A stretch of 64,000 nucleotides of DNA from Hyperoodon ampullatus (GCA_949752795.1 OX457071.1:31108800-31172799); one strand, 5' to 3'; positions 22,426 through 34,960 are shown, counted from the stretch's first letter. Made by a program: numbers and translations. The notes: generated by a model not told the origin, from the sequence alone.

Positions 22426-23735
22426 CACTTTAGATGAGGCTGAAATGCTGGCTGTGGTTTCTGTTTGGTTTTAGTTCAATCACTATACATTTCTGAAAGG
22501 AAAGGGGTGAACCCTGTATTCTTCTCAGGGAATTGTCGAAGAATTGAGGATGTTAAGGTGACATGGTAAAACCTCTAGAAAAATCACTCCTTTAGGTTAC
22601 CTCCCTCTTTTCACTTCTCATGCTCATCAGGATCAGTCACTAACCTGGTTACAATTTTTTAAACATTCATCTTTCCACGCTAAATTCAGGCTAGTAAAAG
22701 CTAGATGAAAAGCTGATTTTCCTTTTTCAGCAAGCAAAAGAAATTCCCTTCAGGCTGTACATTACACTGTCAGTGTTTGTGAAAGGGTGTTATTCACAGG
22801 GTCAGTTGGTGAGAAAAAAAGTGCCCTCAATATTTCAGCAACTACTTAAAAGTGGACATAACTTGATTTGTAGGCCATGAGGGCTGAAGGCTCTAATGAA
22901 GGACCATTTAGTTTGGAAAAAAACAAAAACCTATTTATATTTTCCTTCCCCACAAAGGAAACATTCTATAGTCACCTACCTAGGCAGGAATTTGCAAGAA
23001 AATTGGCAAAGTTTTTGTTTTGTTTTGTTTTAGTGCTGGAAGGAATTTTAGAGATCAGCCAAGGCTATTTAACAAATGAGGAAACTGAGTCCTAGGAGGT
23101 TTAGAAGTTTGTCCACGATCACACCCCTTGTTCCTGGAAAAGCTGGAAATGGAATCCAGTATTCCGCCTCCCTCACCGCAAGGCTTGGTTTGAATGCTCT
23201 TTGTAAAGCTTCTAACTAAAGATGTGAAGATGTCTTTTTTCCACAGCTCAGCATATAGCTTGTAAATATCCTGATGAGCTATAAAACTTGGCAGAGCTGA
23301 GAATCCTGCAGAAGAGTAGGAGGTGGGAATTTTCCATACTTCTTGGATTATCAAAGGCTGAAATTAATGACATGTGCTATTGCTAGAGATCCTCAGATCC
23401 TGGCAATGTGATGTGAAATGTTTCCATTTTTTGTTAGAACACGAAGAAGGCTTCTTTACTCAGTGGGAGCAAATATCAGATATGGTGTAAGATCAACACA
23501 TGAGCCCTCAACAGGCAGTATAGATAAGATCGAAGCCTATGGAAAGAACATCCAATAATGACAAAATTCAACAAAATGTATAAATCAGAGTGTATGCTGA
23601 TGGAAGCATAGGAAATATCAAGCCTACTTATTCTTAGCCTTTAAGACCATCTTTTTAGACATGATAAAAGCCTGTAGGATATTCTGCTCCAGCTGTTCAG
23701 TTCACGACCTTTATTCTGGGCTATGGCTGGACCAT
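22426..23735. other. Single-copy; possible faint MIR
   Basis: 23060-23180 has 'caaatgaggaaactgagtcc' and 'tttgtccacgatcacacccc', which resemble an antisense MIR. The rest shows no gene or repeat I can support. Confidence 0.4.
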
Positions 23736-23739
23736 AGCC

Positions 23740-24440
23740 TGTGACAGAGGGAAGAAAAGAGGCTGAGGGTCAGGCAGAGGGCGGGCTGTATCAGGTCTTA
23801 TACATCATGCTGAGAGCATTCGAGAACCATGAAACAATGAGAAGCCCCTAATGGTTGCAAGTTAGAGAAGTAATTTAGTTAGATTTGAATTTTAAAGCAG
23901 TCACTCTGGCAGAAGTGTGGGTAATCAATTAGCGGTATGCAAGAATAGAGGCAGGAAGGGACTTCCCTGGTGGTCCAGTGGTTAAGACTTTGCCTTCCTA
24001 TGCAGGGGGTGTGGGTTTGATTCCTGGTTGGGGAGCTAAGATCCCACATGCCTCGCGGCCAAAAAATCAAAACATAAAACAGAAGCAATATTGTAACAGA
24101 TTCAATAAAGACTTTAAAAATGGTCCACATCAAAAAAAAAAAAACTTTAAAAAAGCAGAAAGAAAAGAGGCAGGAAAATCAGTTAGGAAAATATTAAAAT
24201 TCTCCAAAATAAAATGAGAAGGGTCTGAACTGAAGCCTAGGAGTGAGGATGGAATGGAAAAGACAGCTTTAGGAAAGGTTAAGGAGGTAAAGATTTGAAC
24301 ATGAGAGATGAGCAGAAGGAGGTGAGTCTCAGAAACCCAAGTTTGGCCCTGGGTTACTTAGTGCATGGACATACTATTCACCAAGTTAAGCAAGATGGCA
24401 GAAGCATGTTTGGGAGGACAAATAAGTGTTGATTTTCAGA
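23740..24440. repeat. L2-like fragment split by a SINE
   Basis: 23750-23957 and 24177-24440 together resemble L2 3' sequence ('ggcgggctgtatcaggtctt', 'gcagtcactctggcagaagt', 'gaagcctaggagtgaggatg'). A CHR-2-type SINE interrupts it. Diverged. Confidence 0.45.
23958..24165 (+). mobile_element. CHR-2-type tRNA-derived SINE, sense
   Basis: Starts 'gggacttccctggtggtcca', has tRNA-like A and B boxes (B box near 'gggtttgattcctgg'), then the CHR-2 3' part 'acataaaacagaagcaatat' and an A-rich tail. Target duplication 'agaggcaggaa' at 23947-23957 and 24166-24176. Transcribed by Pol III when active; mobilised by L1 machinery. Confidence 0.9.
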
Positions 24441-25005
24441 CCTGTTGAGTTTTACTTACTTTGGTCTGCAATGATGGAGAAGAAACTGGTCCAGTGGTCT
24501 GCATTTGAGAGTGCTGAGCGCATACGTGGGTGCCATGGAGAAAGATGAGTTTCCAAGTGAGAACACACAGAGGGAAGAGAGCCCAGGACAGAGCTGTAGC
24601 AAAGAGTAACACTGAAGGGGAGGACAGGCAATGAAATCCACTACAGGACTATAAGGACTGGGGCCTTACATGCTGGGCTAAGGAATTAGAGGGAGTATCC
24701 CCAAACAGGGAGGATGGGTAGTTCAAGAGCAGAGGTAGTGAGAGTAATAAACTCAATGAAGGTGGTGAGAACAATAAGGCATCAGGGAACACTCAGCTGA
24801 TGTTGAAGACCAGAAATCTGTAATGCCAAGAAGAAATGGAATACAGTTGATATAAAAGATGTGTGTGTGAGAGAGAGAAAGAATGGATGAATGAATGAAT
24901 GAATGAATCCTTGTTCAGAGTACCAAATTCACCCTTATGGTGGTTGGAATAACTGTTTTTGTCAGATAAAGTCCCTCTTTCACATGCACTAGGCTAAATC
25001 AACAC
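24441..25005. other. Diverged, partly L2-like; (GAAT)n
   Basis: No gene. 24884-24907 is a short (GAAT)n run following a GA run. The block 24450-24800 may be further L2 but is too degraded to name. Confidence 0.35.
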
Positions 25006-25017
25006 TAACCACTTCTT

Positions 25018-25342
25018 TTTTTTTTTTTTTAAAGAAGATGCTGGGGGTAGGAGTTTATTAATTTATTAATTATTTATTTTTGCTGTGTTGGGTCTTTTTT
25101 TCTGTGCGAGGGCTTTCTCTAGTTGTGGCAAGTGGGGGCCACTCTTCATCGCGGTGCGCGGGCCTCTCACTATCGCGGCCTCTCTTGTTGCGGAGCACAG
25201 GCTCCAGACGCGCAGGCTCAGTAGTTGTGGCTTGCGGGCCTAGTTGCTCCGTGGCATGTGGGATCTTCCCAGACCAGGGCTTGAACCCGTGTCCCCTGAA
25301 TCGGCAGGCGGACTCTCAACCACTGCGCCACCAGGGAAGCCC
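25018..25342 (-). mobile_element. Long-form CHR-1 SINE, antisense
   Basis: Contains the extra 3' segment missing in short copies ('tgctgtgttgggtctttttt' through 'cactcttcatcgcggtgcgc'), then the usual body to the tRNA-like 5' end. Target duplication 'accacttctt' at 25008-25017 and 25343-25352. Between its own TTAAT-rich tail and the distal T run lies an extra 'aaagaagatgctgggggtag' segment. Confidence 0.9.
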
Positions 25343-25352
25343 ACCACTTCTT

Positions 25353-27560
25353 AACTCTACAGTTATTATTTTATTAGTAACCAAAATCATTATTATCTCA
25401 TTCTGAAAACATCATAATATAATGAAGTGTTCTACTGAGTGAACTGAGAACCATGCTGATCCCAGCAACTCGCTTACACACCATTTACCACTCCGGGTTA
25501 CTCCACAGACAGCAAAGCGATTCAATGAATGTTGCTGTTCATCTAGAGTCAGTTTCATAGAGGGATATTTCCTTGATCTTAATGTCATATCTTGGCATTG
25601 TATCATTTCTAAAGCTTCTGACCATTCTGTCTGGGCAGGAATTGCTCTGGAGAGTGAGGGAAGGAAGCAGGAAGAGCAGCTTATGCTACCAGCACTACTG
25701 CATCACATCCCGGGAGGTATCGGGGGGCACTTTCCATCCTTCCAAGCATGTCCACTTTTCTGTTTTCTCTTATTTTTAATCTCTGTCTTTTGATTCTCTT
25801 CCCCTCCAATATAATTTCCCCCTCATTCTTCTCTTTCAATTATATCTTTGCCTACCTGTTACATTTTGTGTTGCAAAAAGAGACTAGACTTGCAAACTAA
25901 ATGATCTCCTGGAATCATGATTCTTCCTCTTTGATGATGGCTTCTCTTCCTGAGATCTCATTGAGATGGACCTCACAGTGAGAAATAAACATCTCTCAGT
26001 TTCATGTATAATTTCGGAATGTATAGCCTCCCTTTTATGGCTCTCCTCAGACAGGACTGCCATACATAACCCTCTCATGATGACTCATCCTTTCATCCGA
26101 TGAGTTTCCACCACTTTAAACACACAAAGATAACAGTGTGTGCACACAGAATTGCTATACAGGGATGTATTTCGAGTGGGGAAGGGTTCCTCTAGATGCT
26201 CATTACATCAGAAAATAGAAGCTTTTTTTAAAGGGATAACTATTGTCATCAAAAAATATTAACCATAAATTAGTTAGAATCTTGGCTCATATATAGTTCT
26301 GGCATATAGTAGACACATGATAGATATTTGTGAGATGATTGACTAAATGATGATTTAGGTCATTACTATTAGAAATACATATTAAATTAAGTTCATATCA
26401 AATGCATATTAAAGTTATCTTAAAGAACATGTCAGGTCTCCAAAGTATTTATTTTATCTTTTCGTATACTCTTAGGGAAAGCTGGGTGCTCTGTGGGATT
26501 ATTTGTTGCCTCAGTCCACAGTAATTCTTTTTAGAAATGTTGAAGATATTAATTCAGTGTCTTAAACCTGTGCATAGTTCATGGACTTCTCTTCAGTCTT
26601 TTACCCAGATAGGGGTGTAGCTTGGAATTTCAGTTTATTAAACTGAGTTCTTAGCTGTGGCTCCCCTCTTACCTTTAAAATGCAACCCCAAAGTCACATA
26701 AACTCATCATGTATCCCCAGGACACAACTTAACGTGTGTTTGTTTATGAATTGATCTGTAATAAGCCCACAGGAGCCCAGCAGTATAAAATTTGAAATGA
26801 ATAACACCCAGGGCCAAGAGTTGTCCACAAAATGAACTTCACCCCACTATTTTCATAAACCTCCAACCCCCGCCTGCTGACTGCAAATCTCTCTCAGCTT
26901 CAGGAGAGCCAGATGTTCTTCACCCTGTGTACTCAAAACCATCACTTTGAGTCCCGGGAAACTGAAAAAGGAACATCAGTGTCCACTGCCAAGGGCACTC
27001 CACCAGGATCCAGAAGCCTGGGAATTCTACCCTGGAGAAAGAAAGCAGGAGTTTCCCAGCAAGATTTCACCTCCCACCGCGGGAGGTTGTTTTTATTTGT
27101 TCTTTGAAGAGTCTTTCCAAGTTGTTTAAAGCCTTGTCCGCCCACTCAGGCAGGTTTTGCTGGGCTCCTGGAGCAGCTGTGGTTTCTTCCCTGCTCTCCA
27201 TCACAGGTGCTGAAATTTTGGGCAGAGTTCCCATTTTCCTCTCTCTCTTCAATGGACAGTACCCGACAGACTACTGATGCGGTGGTGATGGCTGAGATCT
27301 TTTCCATGGCAAGCTTTTAGCAATTCACTTATCATTTTCAACATATCCCTGGGGAATTTTTGTAAATGACATCCTTTCCCTTTTTTTTTTATCAGTAATG
27401 AGCATGCTTTAAACAGCTTTTGAGGAAGTGTGTCCATTTATGTTAGTGAAATATCAACCAAAGGAACCATTCTAACACAAAGTGATGACTGGTCCAGGAA
27501 GCTATCATTTCTTACTCTTTTATTTAAATCAATCATAGTTCAAAAGCTAGAACTGGTACC
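25353..27560. other. Mostly single-copy, no proven gene
   Basis: An L2 3' end is possible at 26285-26345 ('ggcatatagtagacacatga'). Minus-strand frames at 27067-27252 and 27249-27437 are fairly free of low complexity but overlap in different frames, and I recognise neither. Nothing else is supportable. Confidence 0.4.
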
Positions 27561-27569
27561 TAGCACTGT

Positions 27570-27745
27570 GGTAAGGACCTAGCATACATAGACTCATTCA
27601 ATCCCACAACAATCCTATGATACCTTTGCTTATCCCCATTTTTCAGATAGGGAAACTGAGGTTCAAATACATAGAAATTGGCAGGGCTGGGATGTCTCTC
27701 CAAATCGAAGTCCTATAGTCTTGTACCACCATGCTCTATATCTTC
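27570..27745 (-). repeat. MIR SINE, antisense
   Basis: 'acaacaatcctatgatacct', 'cccatttttcagatagggaa', 'actgaggttcaaat', 'ttggcagggctgggatgtct' follow reverse MIR order. Confidence 0.6.
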
Positions 27746-27912
27746 CCAGAATTCTACAGTAGAACATAGAAGAGCTCCCTAGGAGCATCACCCATGGATT
27801 TGAATAATTAAAAAATTCAAATTATTCATTTGAATAATGAATAAACCATTTATTTAGATTACCAGTTGAGTTTTGAAATTTATGTACATATTCATAGAAG
27901 ATAAAAATTGGT

Positions 27913-28056
27913 GGAACTCTACTCAATATTCTGTGAAAACCTATATGAGAAAAGAATCTGAAAAAGAATGAGTATATGAATATTAACTGAATGACTGCTG
28001 TACACCTGAAACCAACACAACACTGTAAATCAACTATACTCCAATAAAATTTAAAC
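27913..28056 (+). mobile_element. Short LINE-1 3' end, sense
   Basis: 'gagaaaagaatctgaaaaag', 'tgctgtacacctgaaaccaa', 'ctccaataaaatttaa' are the L1 3' terminus. Flanked by 'aaaaattggt' before (near 27903) and after (near 28058). About 145 bp. Confidence 0.85.
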
Positions 28057-28109
28057 AAAAAATTGGTTTGGCTGCAGGAGAAAATCTATTTATTTTTCTA
28101 CTTTAACTT

Positions 28110-28322
28110 TGATTTTTTTTTTTTTTTTTTTTTGCGGTATGCGGGACTCTCACTGTTGTGGCCTCTCCCATTGGGGAGCACAGGCTCCGGATGCGCAAGC
28201 TCAGCGGCCATGGCTCATGGGCCCAGCCGCTCCGCAGCATGTGGGGTCTTCCCGGACCGGGGCACGAACCCGTGTCCCCTGCATCAGCAGGCGGACTCTC
28301 AACCACTGCGCCACCAGGGAAG
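28110..28322 (-). mobile_element. Short CHR-1-type SINE
   Basis: Antisense SINE with a long T tail. Duplication 'taactttgattttt' near 28104 and 'taactttaattttt' near 28326. Its last two or three 5' bases are missing ('accagggaagca'). Inserted at the edge of an L1M fragment. Confidence 0.92.
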
Positions 28323-28910
28323 CAATAACTTTAATTTTTGAAATAAGTTCAGACTTAAAAATGTGGCAAAGACAGTACACAAAATTCCTGTATACCTTTC
28401 TCACAGCTTTCCCAAATATTAACATCTTACCTAACAAGGGTACAGTTAGCAAAATCAAGAAATTAACATTGACAAAGATACTACTAACTAATCTACAGAT
28501 CTTATCCATTTTCACCAATTGTCCCACTGATGTCCTTTTCCAGACCCAAGATCCAGGTTCTCAAATTGCATTTAGCTGTCTGTCATGGTTTCTCAGTCTC
28601 CTACAATCTGAAACAGTCCTCAGTCTTTCTTTGTCTTTTATGATCTTGATACTTTTGAATAGTACTGGCCAGTATGGTAGAATGATCCTCAGTTTGAGTG
28701 TGTCTGATATTTTCTCATGATTCAGGTTAGTATTTTTGGCAGCAATCCTACAGAAGTGATGTTGTGCCCTTCTCAGTGCATAATATCAGGAGGCACATGA
28801 TATTGATAGGTCTCATTATCTGTCATGTTAACCCTGATCACTTGGTTTAAGTGGTGTCTGCCATATGTCCTCACACTACAGTTGCTATTTTTCCCTTTGC
28901 AATTAGCAAG
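28323..28910. mobile_element. Old L1M LINE fragment
   Basis: A long collinear match by eye to a common mammalian L1M non-coding region: 'cccaaatattaacatcttac', 'aatctacagatcttatccat', 'ttgtcccactgatgtccttt', 'cagaagtgatgttgtgccct', 'atcaggaggcacatgatatt'. The preceding piece left of the SINE (near 28085-28109) probably belongs to it. Confidence 0.65.
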
Positions 28911-28949
28911 TATCTATTCTCTAAATTTAAACTCTCTTGCACTCATTTA

Positions 28950-29110
28950 TGGTTATATTATTTAATCTTTTTGAGCCCCACTGTCCTCATGTATTAAGTG
29001 GAATTAGTAGTCACTGCTCTGCATATCCATCAGTGTGGCCATGAGGCACAAACAACATAATATATGCAAAAGGGCATTGTCAGTTATGAAGAGGTATATG
29101 AATACAACAA
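28950..29110 (+). repeat. Possible MIR
   Basis: 'taatctttttgagccccact', 'gtcctcatgtattaagtgga' and later 'aaagggcattgtcagttatg' roughly follow MIR core order. Weak. Confidence 0.35.
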
Positions 29111-29375
29111 ACTAAAATATTGAATCAATTATAGAATGAGAAGCCACAGGCTGACAGATTGCTCAGCATTCACATTATATTCTTTCAGACTTCCAATGAA
29201 ATCAGTTAAAAGGGAGATTTAGGAATTAGTCTGCAGTGATCCATGCAAGGGAATTTCTTAGCTGTGACTTATTCTCATAGACCTCCCAGAAGAGGTCAAA
29301 TCTTCTTTGAGATTTCTAGGGTTTCTGCTGATCTAAGTAAAATTCCCTGGACCTCACATTTAAATTAATGAACAG

Positions 29376-29549
29376 AGGGACTTCCCTGGTGGTCCAGTGG
29401 TTAAGACTTTGCCTTCCAATGCAGGGGGTGCAGGTTTGATCCCTGGTCGGGGAGCTAAGATCCCACATGTCTTGTGGCCAAAAAACCAAAACATAAAACA
29501 GAAGCAATATTGTAACAAATTCAATAAAGACTTTAAAAAATAAAAAATT
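29376..29549 (+). mobile_element. CHR-2-type SINE, sense
   Basis: Near-identical in layout to the copy at 23958: 'gacttccctggtggtccagt', 'aacataaaacagaagcaata', then 'caataaagactttaaaaaat'. Duplication 'aattaatgaacag' at 29363-29375 and 'aattaataaacat' at 29550-29562. Confidence 0.88.
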
Positions 29550-29562
29550 AATTAATAAACAT

Positions 29563-32070
29563 CAAGGAGAAATCACAGTATGTATTGTGATTTGGGATTA
29601 CCCGCCACAATGTCCCATTGTGATTTCTCTTTAATTTTACAAATGTAGCAAGCATATCCTGATTCATTAACACAGGGGTACAAAGCAGTCATATTCTTTT
29701 ATTTTTCCAGTTAGTATCCACGTGACTTCTTAGTGGGAAGTCTAGCATCTCACTCTTGAGACTTCCCCTGGAAAGTCTTCCCCTCCCACATGCATTCAGA
29801 CCCTTTTTAAGTTTAAGAGCTCAAGGCTTACTCAGTACCATGGGGGAAAGAGTTTGATCCAGCATTACTGTTCTGCTTTTTGCTACCACTGAATGTCGTT
29901 GTTCAAAACCAGCCCTCTTCCATGCCATGGAAGTGTGTCCATCCTGCAATGATACCTTATACCTAAACCAAAAAGCATCCCATGTTCAAATGCTCAGACT
30001 TTGCTCCAAAACCACAACAATGTGCCAGCATAGCTAGATCTTACATGCATGCCAATCTCGGCTACATGCTTTTTCTAAAATAGCCTTTTTCTGGTATATG
30101 CCAAGGGTAACCATGCATATCCATTTTTTTTTTTTTGTATGCTTCTCTTTGAAGAATCCTCATGTGCTTTTTGCAAAATTTGGTCTACTTGTCCTGGTCC
30201 AAGAGGTGAAGAGGGCTGGGGGCCCTTTTTCTCAAAAAATCCCTTGTTTCCTTCTACAATTTATCAGACTTCTCTCTAGTGACCCAAGATGGCAATTAAG
30301 AGGTGTGGTGAGGAACTAGCCTTGGTCAGGACACAAAGAATTCCCATTATACCCTTCACCCACGTGAAGACTTCTCAGTAGTCATCCTATACTTATTTAT
30401 CTAAGGAAATCATTCAAGAAATTTCAGAAAATGGTCTGTTACATGATGATTTACTATGATCACCAGGAGAGAAGAAGGAAGCAGTCTCTTGTATTTACTA
30501 CACAAATATGTATAATTAAATGCTTAAGCCTCAGATACATATAAATATAAAATAAGATCATATTTCCATTTAAAGTTTTGAAAGTGATAGTTTGGGTCCT
30601 ACCTGTTTGTTTACCATAAATTAGTCAACTTCAAAGTGTCTTTGAGCTCTTTCTGAGAGGGGACACTGCTTTTTCCTTCCAGCAAAGGAGACACCAGGTG
30701 GTAACTTCTAATCAGTCTTCACTGAAAGTTTATGGAAAATAGAAGGGACGGTCCACATACAGAATAAATTACAAGTTACACACGGATGTGCTCAGAGCCC
30801 TCAACCTCAAAGCCAGGATGACATTCTTCAGGGAGTTCCTAAATGATAACCTTCTACCTTCCTCCCAGTCAGCTGCCATCTAGAAAAGGACAGCCAGCCA
30901 CCCTTCAACAGGGGTGCCCTCTAGCATGACTGCTTTACTTGGATTCCATGAGGTTTCAGAGAGAGGAGAAAAGACCCTAGTACCTCTCCCAAACCTTACA
31001 GTCTAAAGCCCACAAGCCTGAGTTCTTACTTGCTGCCTCAAGTTTGGCCCCTTCCCAGGGTGATGGACAGCAGGTCATCCGCTACTTTTAGGGGAAACCA
31101 CAACTCCCATCATTAGGAGTATGGTCTGGTCCTATGGACTCAACCTGACCCATATATGGCACTGCAACTTTAATTTGTTTTCCCAAATCTGGCTTATTCA
31201 GTCTTCAGTAGACACCAATCTTTTCTTCCAGGTTGCATACCACCAAACCCCATGAGATTCTTGACTCCTCCAAGGTAAGGTATTTCCTTATTTGAAGCCA
31301 TTCTTCACTGAAAATGGCTCCAACTTTCCTTGAGGAGCATGTGGGGGGAAAGGGATCTTCAGACAAGAAATCATTCTTCAAGGACACTCAATAATAAATA
31401 TGTCAGAAGAGTCTAATTCAGCACAGAAGAAACGAAACATTGGCCTCTAGGTAGCAACTGCTAAAACGTACTTTAACCAAATTTACATTAAACAGAGAAC
31501 TTAACTTCTCAGATAGAAACATCTAAATTTAATTTATTTCACTATATTCAAATTTCCCTTTAAGAAGTAGGATATAGTTCTGCTTTATCTTTTACATAAC
31601 ACATAACCAAAAAATGCCTATTATGCAGTTTCTCCCAGGTTGATATATCAATTTGAGCCTCTATCTCTAAAGGTAGAACATAGATTGCAACTTTTAAATG
31701 ATAGTCTTCCTCCACGTCTATATTTATTAAGATTTGTGTTTTTAAATTTTAGTCACAGGACTGACTTTCACATGGAACGAGAGTAAAGCAGGACCTTCCT
31801 CTGGTCTCTGACTCAGCATAGTCACCGTCACTCATGCATTGGTTTAAGCTGCTCCCTCTCTTGTTGACTACCAGGGAGTGCTGTGGTCTCCACTCTCTAC
31901 CCAGGGTCAGTAGGCACAGAGAAACCTCCCCATCTCTGTCCCCACCCCGAACCTACAGATAAGGAGGTTCAGAAGGGAGTCCAGCATGGTCAGAGCCTAC
32001 AGCAAAGCAGAGGAGATGGGAATTCTAATACACCTTAACTTTCTTCACTGTGACCTGAAAGGTTGGCTAA
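29563..32070. other. Repeat-poor stretch, no gene recognised
   Basis: No frame with a family signature. A 44-bp block at 31231-31274 has an AG before and GTAAGG after it, but is not otherwise exon-like. Some sequence (29760-30360) may be an old unidentified LTR; I cannot support it. Confidence 0.4.
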
Positions 32071-32087
32071 TGATCTCTATGATATCT

Positions 32088-32202
32088 TTTTTTTTGGCTG
32101 CACCCCGTGGCATGCAGGATCTTAGTTTCCTGACCATGGATCGAACCTGTGCCCCCTGCAGTGGAAGCATGGAGTCTTAACCACTGGACCCCCAGGGAAG
32201 TC
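32088..32202 (-). mobile_element. Short tRNA-derived SINE relic
   Basis: T tail, 'ggctgcaccccgtggcatgc', then the reverse tRNA-like part with 'ggatcgaacctgtgccccct' (B box) and 'ccactggacccccagggaag'. Perfect duplication 'ctctatgatatct' at 32075-32087 and 32203-32215. At 115 bp it is shorter than other copies, so a truncated CHR/Bov-t-type member. Confidence 0.85.
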
Positions 32203-32929
32203 CTCTATGATATCTCCAAACTCTGAAGTTCTATGACACTATAATATCCTTAGTGATGTTTCACATGACTTTTACAATTGTGAAGAAAACATGAGGAAGC
32301 CAGGCTTTTTGACTTTTTTGGGGCACTGCTCTTATACAAAAAACTGGCCGTGGGAAGTTTGCTATGGCTTTACCAAGCCTAGGACGTGATAACACATTGG
32401 CACAGTGCAAGTATGTCGGACTCTAGGGAACAACTGGAATTTGAACTACATCACAATCTTCTTATGCACCTTTAGATCTCTGAAAAACTTAACATATTTT
32501 AAAGGTAGTTTACTTTGATATAATTAATGACACCATGGAATTTAAAATTTTCATCATGGAATTTAAAACTTGATGCAATAATTTACCAAGTATTAGGCTC
32601 TGATAAGATTACATCTCCAAAATCATACTCTACATTAAGAAGAAATTTAGCATATTTAACATACCATTTCCCTGCCTTAAAGAAAAGAAAACTGCACTTA
32701 ACATTTCAGAAAAGCTGAGGAAAAGATTCTTCCTCTTTCAGGTGACCATTTTATATCTGGAATAAATTATTGCATTGGAAGAAAAGTTACATCGTTAAGA
32801 CAGACAATTATGTCTGGGACAAAAGTATGACTTGTCTTCCATTTTTACAAATATGGAATAAAAGTGAAGTAGATGTCCTCCCTATTCTCCGGTTTTATGA
32901 TGCTCATTCCTTTTGGGGGAATTTGCTAA

Positions 32930-33265
32930 AATGCTGCTGTCCTCTTCCGGAAGGCTGTCTTTCCACCACTCTGCCTGAGTCCATCCTTCCATAAACAGCT
33001 CCAGTGTTACTTTATTCATTGAAACTCCACCAACTCAACTCTCACACATCGGTTCATTATTCTGTGAACTTCTATCATGCTAAATTCAGTACCAGGTCAT
33101 TTAGCAGTATATTGTTTTTTTTGACTTCCATTAATTTGCTCTTATCAACTCAATTATAAACCTGAAACTCAGGATTGAATCTTCCGCCTCTTTGTATAAC
33201 TCACAGCACCTCACACAGTGCTAGCAATGGAAGGAATGCAATAAAAATATTTGATCGACTCAGGC
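32930..33265 (+). repeat. L2 LINE 3' end
   Basis: Ends with 'tcacagcacctcacacagtg' and 'gcaataaaaatatttgatcg', with preceding C/T-rich 'gtccatccttcca', matching the L2 3' terminus. Diverged. Confidence 0.45.
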
Positions 33266-34779
33266 AGAAGGTGATATTTACACAGATAGGCTAAGACACA
33301 TGTCTTTTGCCATGATATGGCTATACTAATACCAGATCAATTTAGCATGAGGGAGAGGAGGAACAGATGGAAACTTAAAATTCCCTATCAGCAATCAGAA
33401 AGTTAATTAGCTGGCAAAGTACTGTATTTGTTTTGTTTTGTTTTGTTTCCAGAGAGTTCTTGTACTGCTGCTTAAGCTAGCCAAGACCTGCTCAGAAATC
33501 TTAGGTCCATTTTGGAGGCTTTAGGTTTATTTGTAGGGCTCCAGGTCACTGTTGAAATGTGTTTTTAGCCTGGGTCTAAATACTGAGTTCTTCTTCTGGT
33601 CCCAATTAATGATGGGCACAGGGGGCAGAGAAATAAGCAGTGTTCAGAATTTCTTAAAAATGTATTAGGCCAGGAGGACCTGCTGGTATTCCTGTAGGCT
33701 TTCTGGCTTGAGCCAATCCCAAAGCTTTAAAGGAGTAATTGTGGAAACCAGAGACCAGGCTGTAGCCCATTAGGCAAATTCAGGAGCATCTGAAAAAATA
33801 AAGGGGTTTGGTAGCCTTCTAGAATCTAGACTGAGGCTAGAGTGCTCTGATAAGCTAGATTTCCTTCCTCAAATGGCTTCTCCATGTTAGCAAGGCCTCA
33901 TGTTAAGACACTGCTGAAGTACCAAGACAGTCTAGGAAATGAATTAGGCTGGTAGCTGCATATGAACTACTAAAAGTCATGCAGATAATATAGATTGTAT
34001 ATCTTTATGATGAGTTTTCTAGTATTTTCTGATATTTGAAAAATATCACACTAGGAGATGCTATGAAAGAAGTGTTGTCATAATTGGGTTGCAAACCCAT
34101 TCCTAAAATTATCACCATGTTCCTGTTTCACTTTACTACCCTATTATCTGGCCTTTAAAGACATGAAACATGAAAATTATTTCAGCCATCTACCTCATAA
34201 CAGCACTGCTTTCAATAAGATCATCTTTGTGTTTTCAATGTAAATGACTCAAACCAGAAAAGATCTTTCTTTCAGAAGATTTCCATATAGTACTAGTAGT
34301 TTGTTCCTGTTTCATGTTTTATACATAAGGCTGCTGCATAAAAAATTTTTTTCTGTCAACTGAAAAAGTTCAATAGGAAATTAAAGACTTCTTTTTCTTT
34401 AGAGAGAAAACTGTATGACAGTTTTTATAAATAAGTACGCAAATGCACTTCCTATTGCCAAGATTTTCCAAAGAAAGCTTCAGTTTGCTCAAACAATAGG
34501 CTAACTCCTGGATCTTCCAGCTACAGGAACTTGTGGTCTTTGGTAAATATTAGCAGAACAGGCCTATTCACAAAGGCTGCACACCTGACCATCTGATCTC
34601 AGACACAATGTACCCTCAACACTTCTGGGAAAGACCAGCCTGAATTTTCTTATGGGTTGGACATAATGAAAATGAACAGAGGTTGCATTTGTATGTCGAC
34701 ATTTCCACCAGTAACTAGTTTAGTAAACTCCATTCATTAACAATGCACAGTGGAAAACTACCAATAAGGAAAGAAATTA

Positions 34780-34960
34780 AAATTTTTCATATGCATTCAT
34801 AATATAAGCAGATAATTATTACTGTAATCAGTGATTTCATCTGTTTTGCAATGCTTCCCCAAAAGGCTAATTATATATGACTCTTTGGCCGTGTGCTTAT
34901 CAATCAGGGCTAATTATTTCTCTCTTTATTACTGAAAACCATGCTATATCTCTTGAAATG
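34780..34960. promoter_or_regulatory. Candidate conserved enhancer-like block
   Basis: Two 'ggctaattat' decamers (near 34865 and 34908) lie about 43 bp apart, with further homeodomain-type cores ('gataattattactgtaatca') and 'cttatcaatcagggctaatt' within 180 bp. Such clustering in a repeat-poor region is typical of developmental enhancers. Conservation cannot be tested here. Confidence 0.25.

Noticed and set aside
28109..28720. 203-codon open frame on the plus strand
   Set aside because: It starts in the T tail of a SINE and continues into an L1M fragment; there is no domain and no splice context.
29760..30360. Possible endogenous retroviral LTR
   Set aside because: C/T-rich stretches and a T run suggested an LTR, but I could not find paired ends, a TG...CA boundary or a target duplication.
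31231..31274. 44-bp block with AG before and GTAAGG after
   Set aside because: The upstream pyrimidine tract is weak and the block is tiny, with no supporting frame; below my threshold for an exon.
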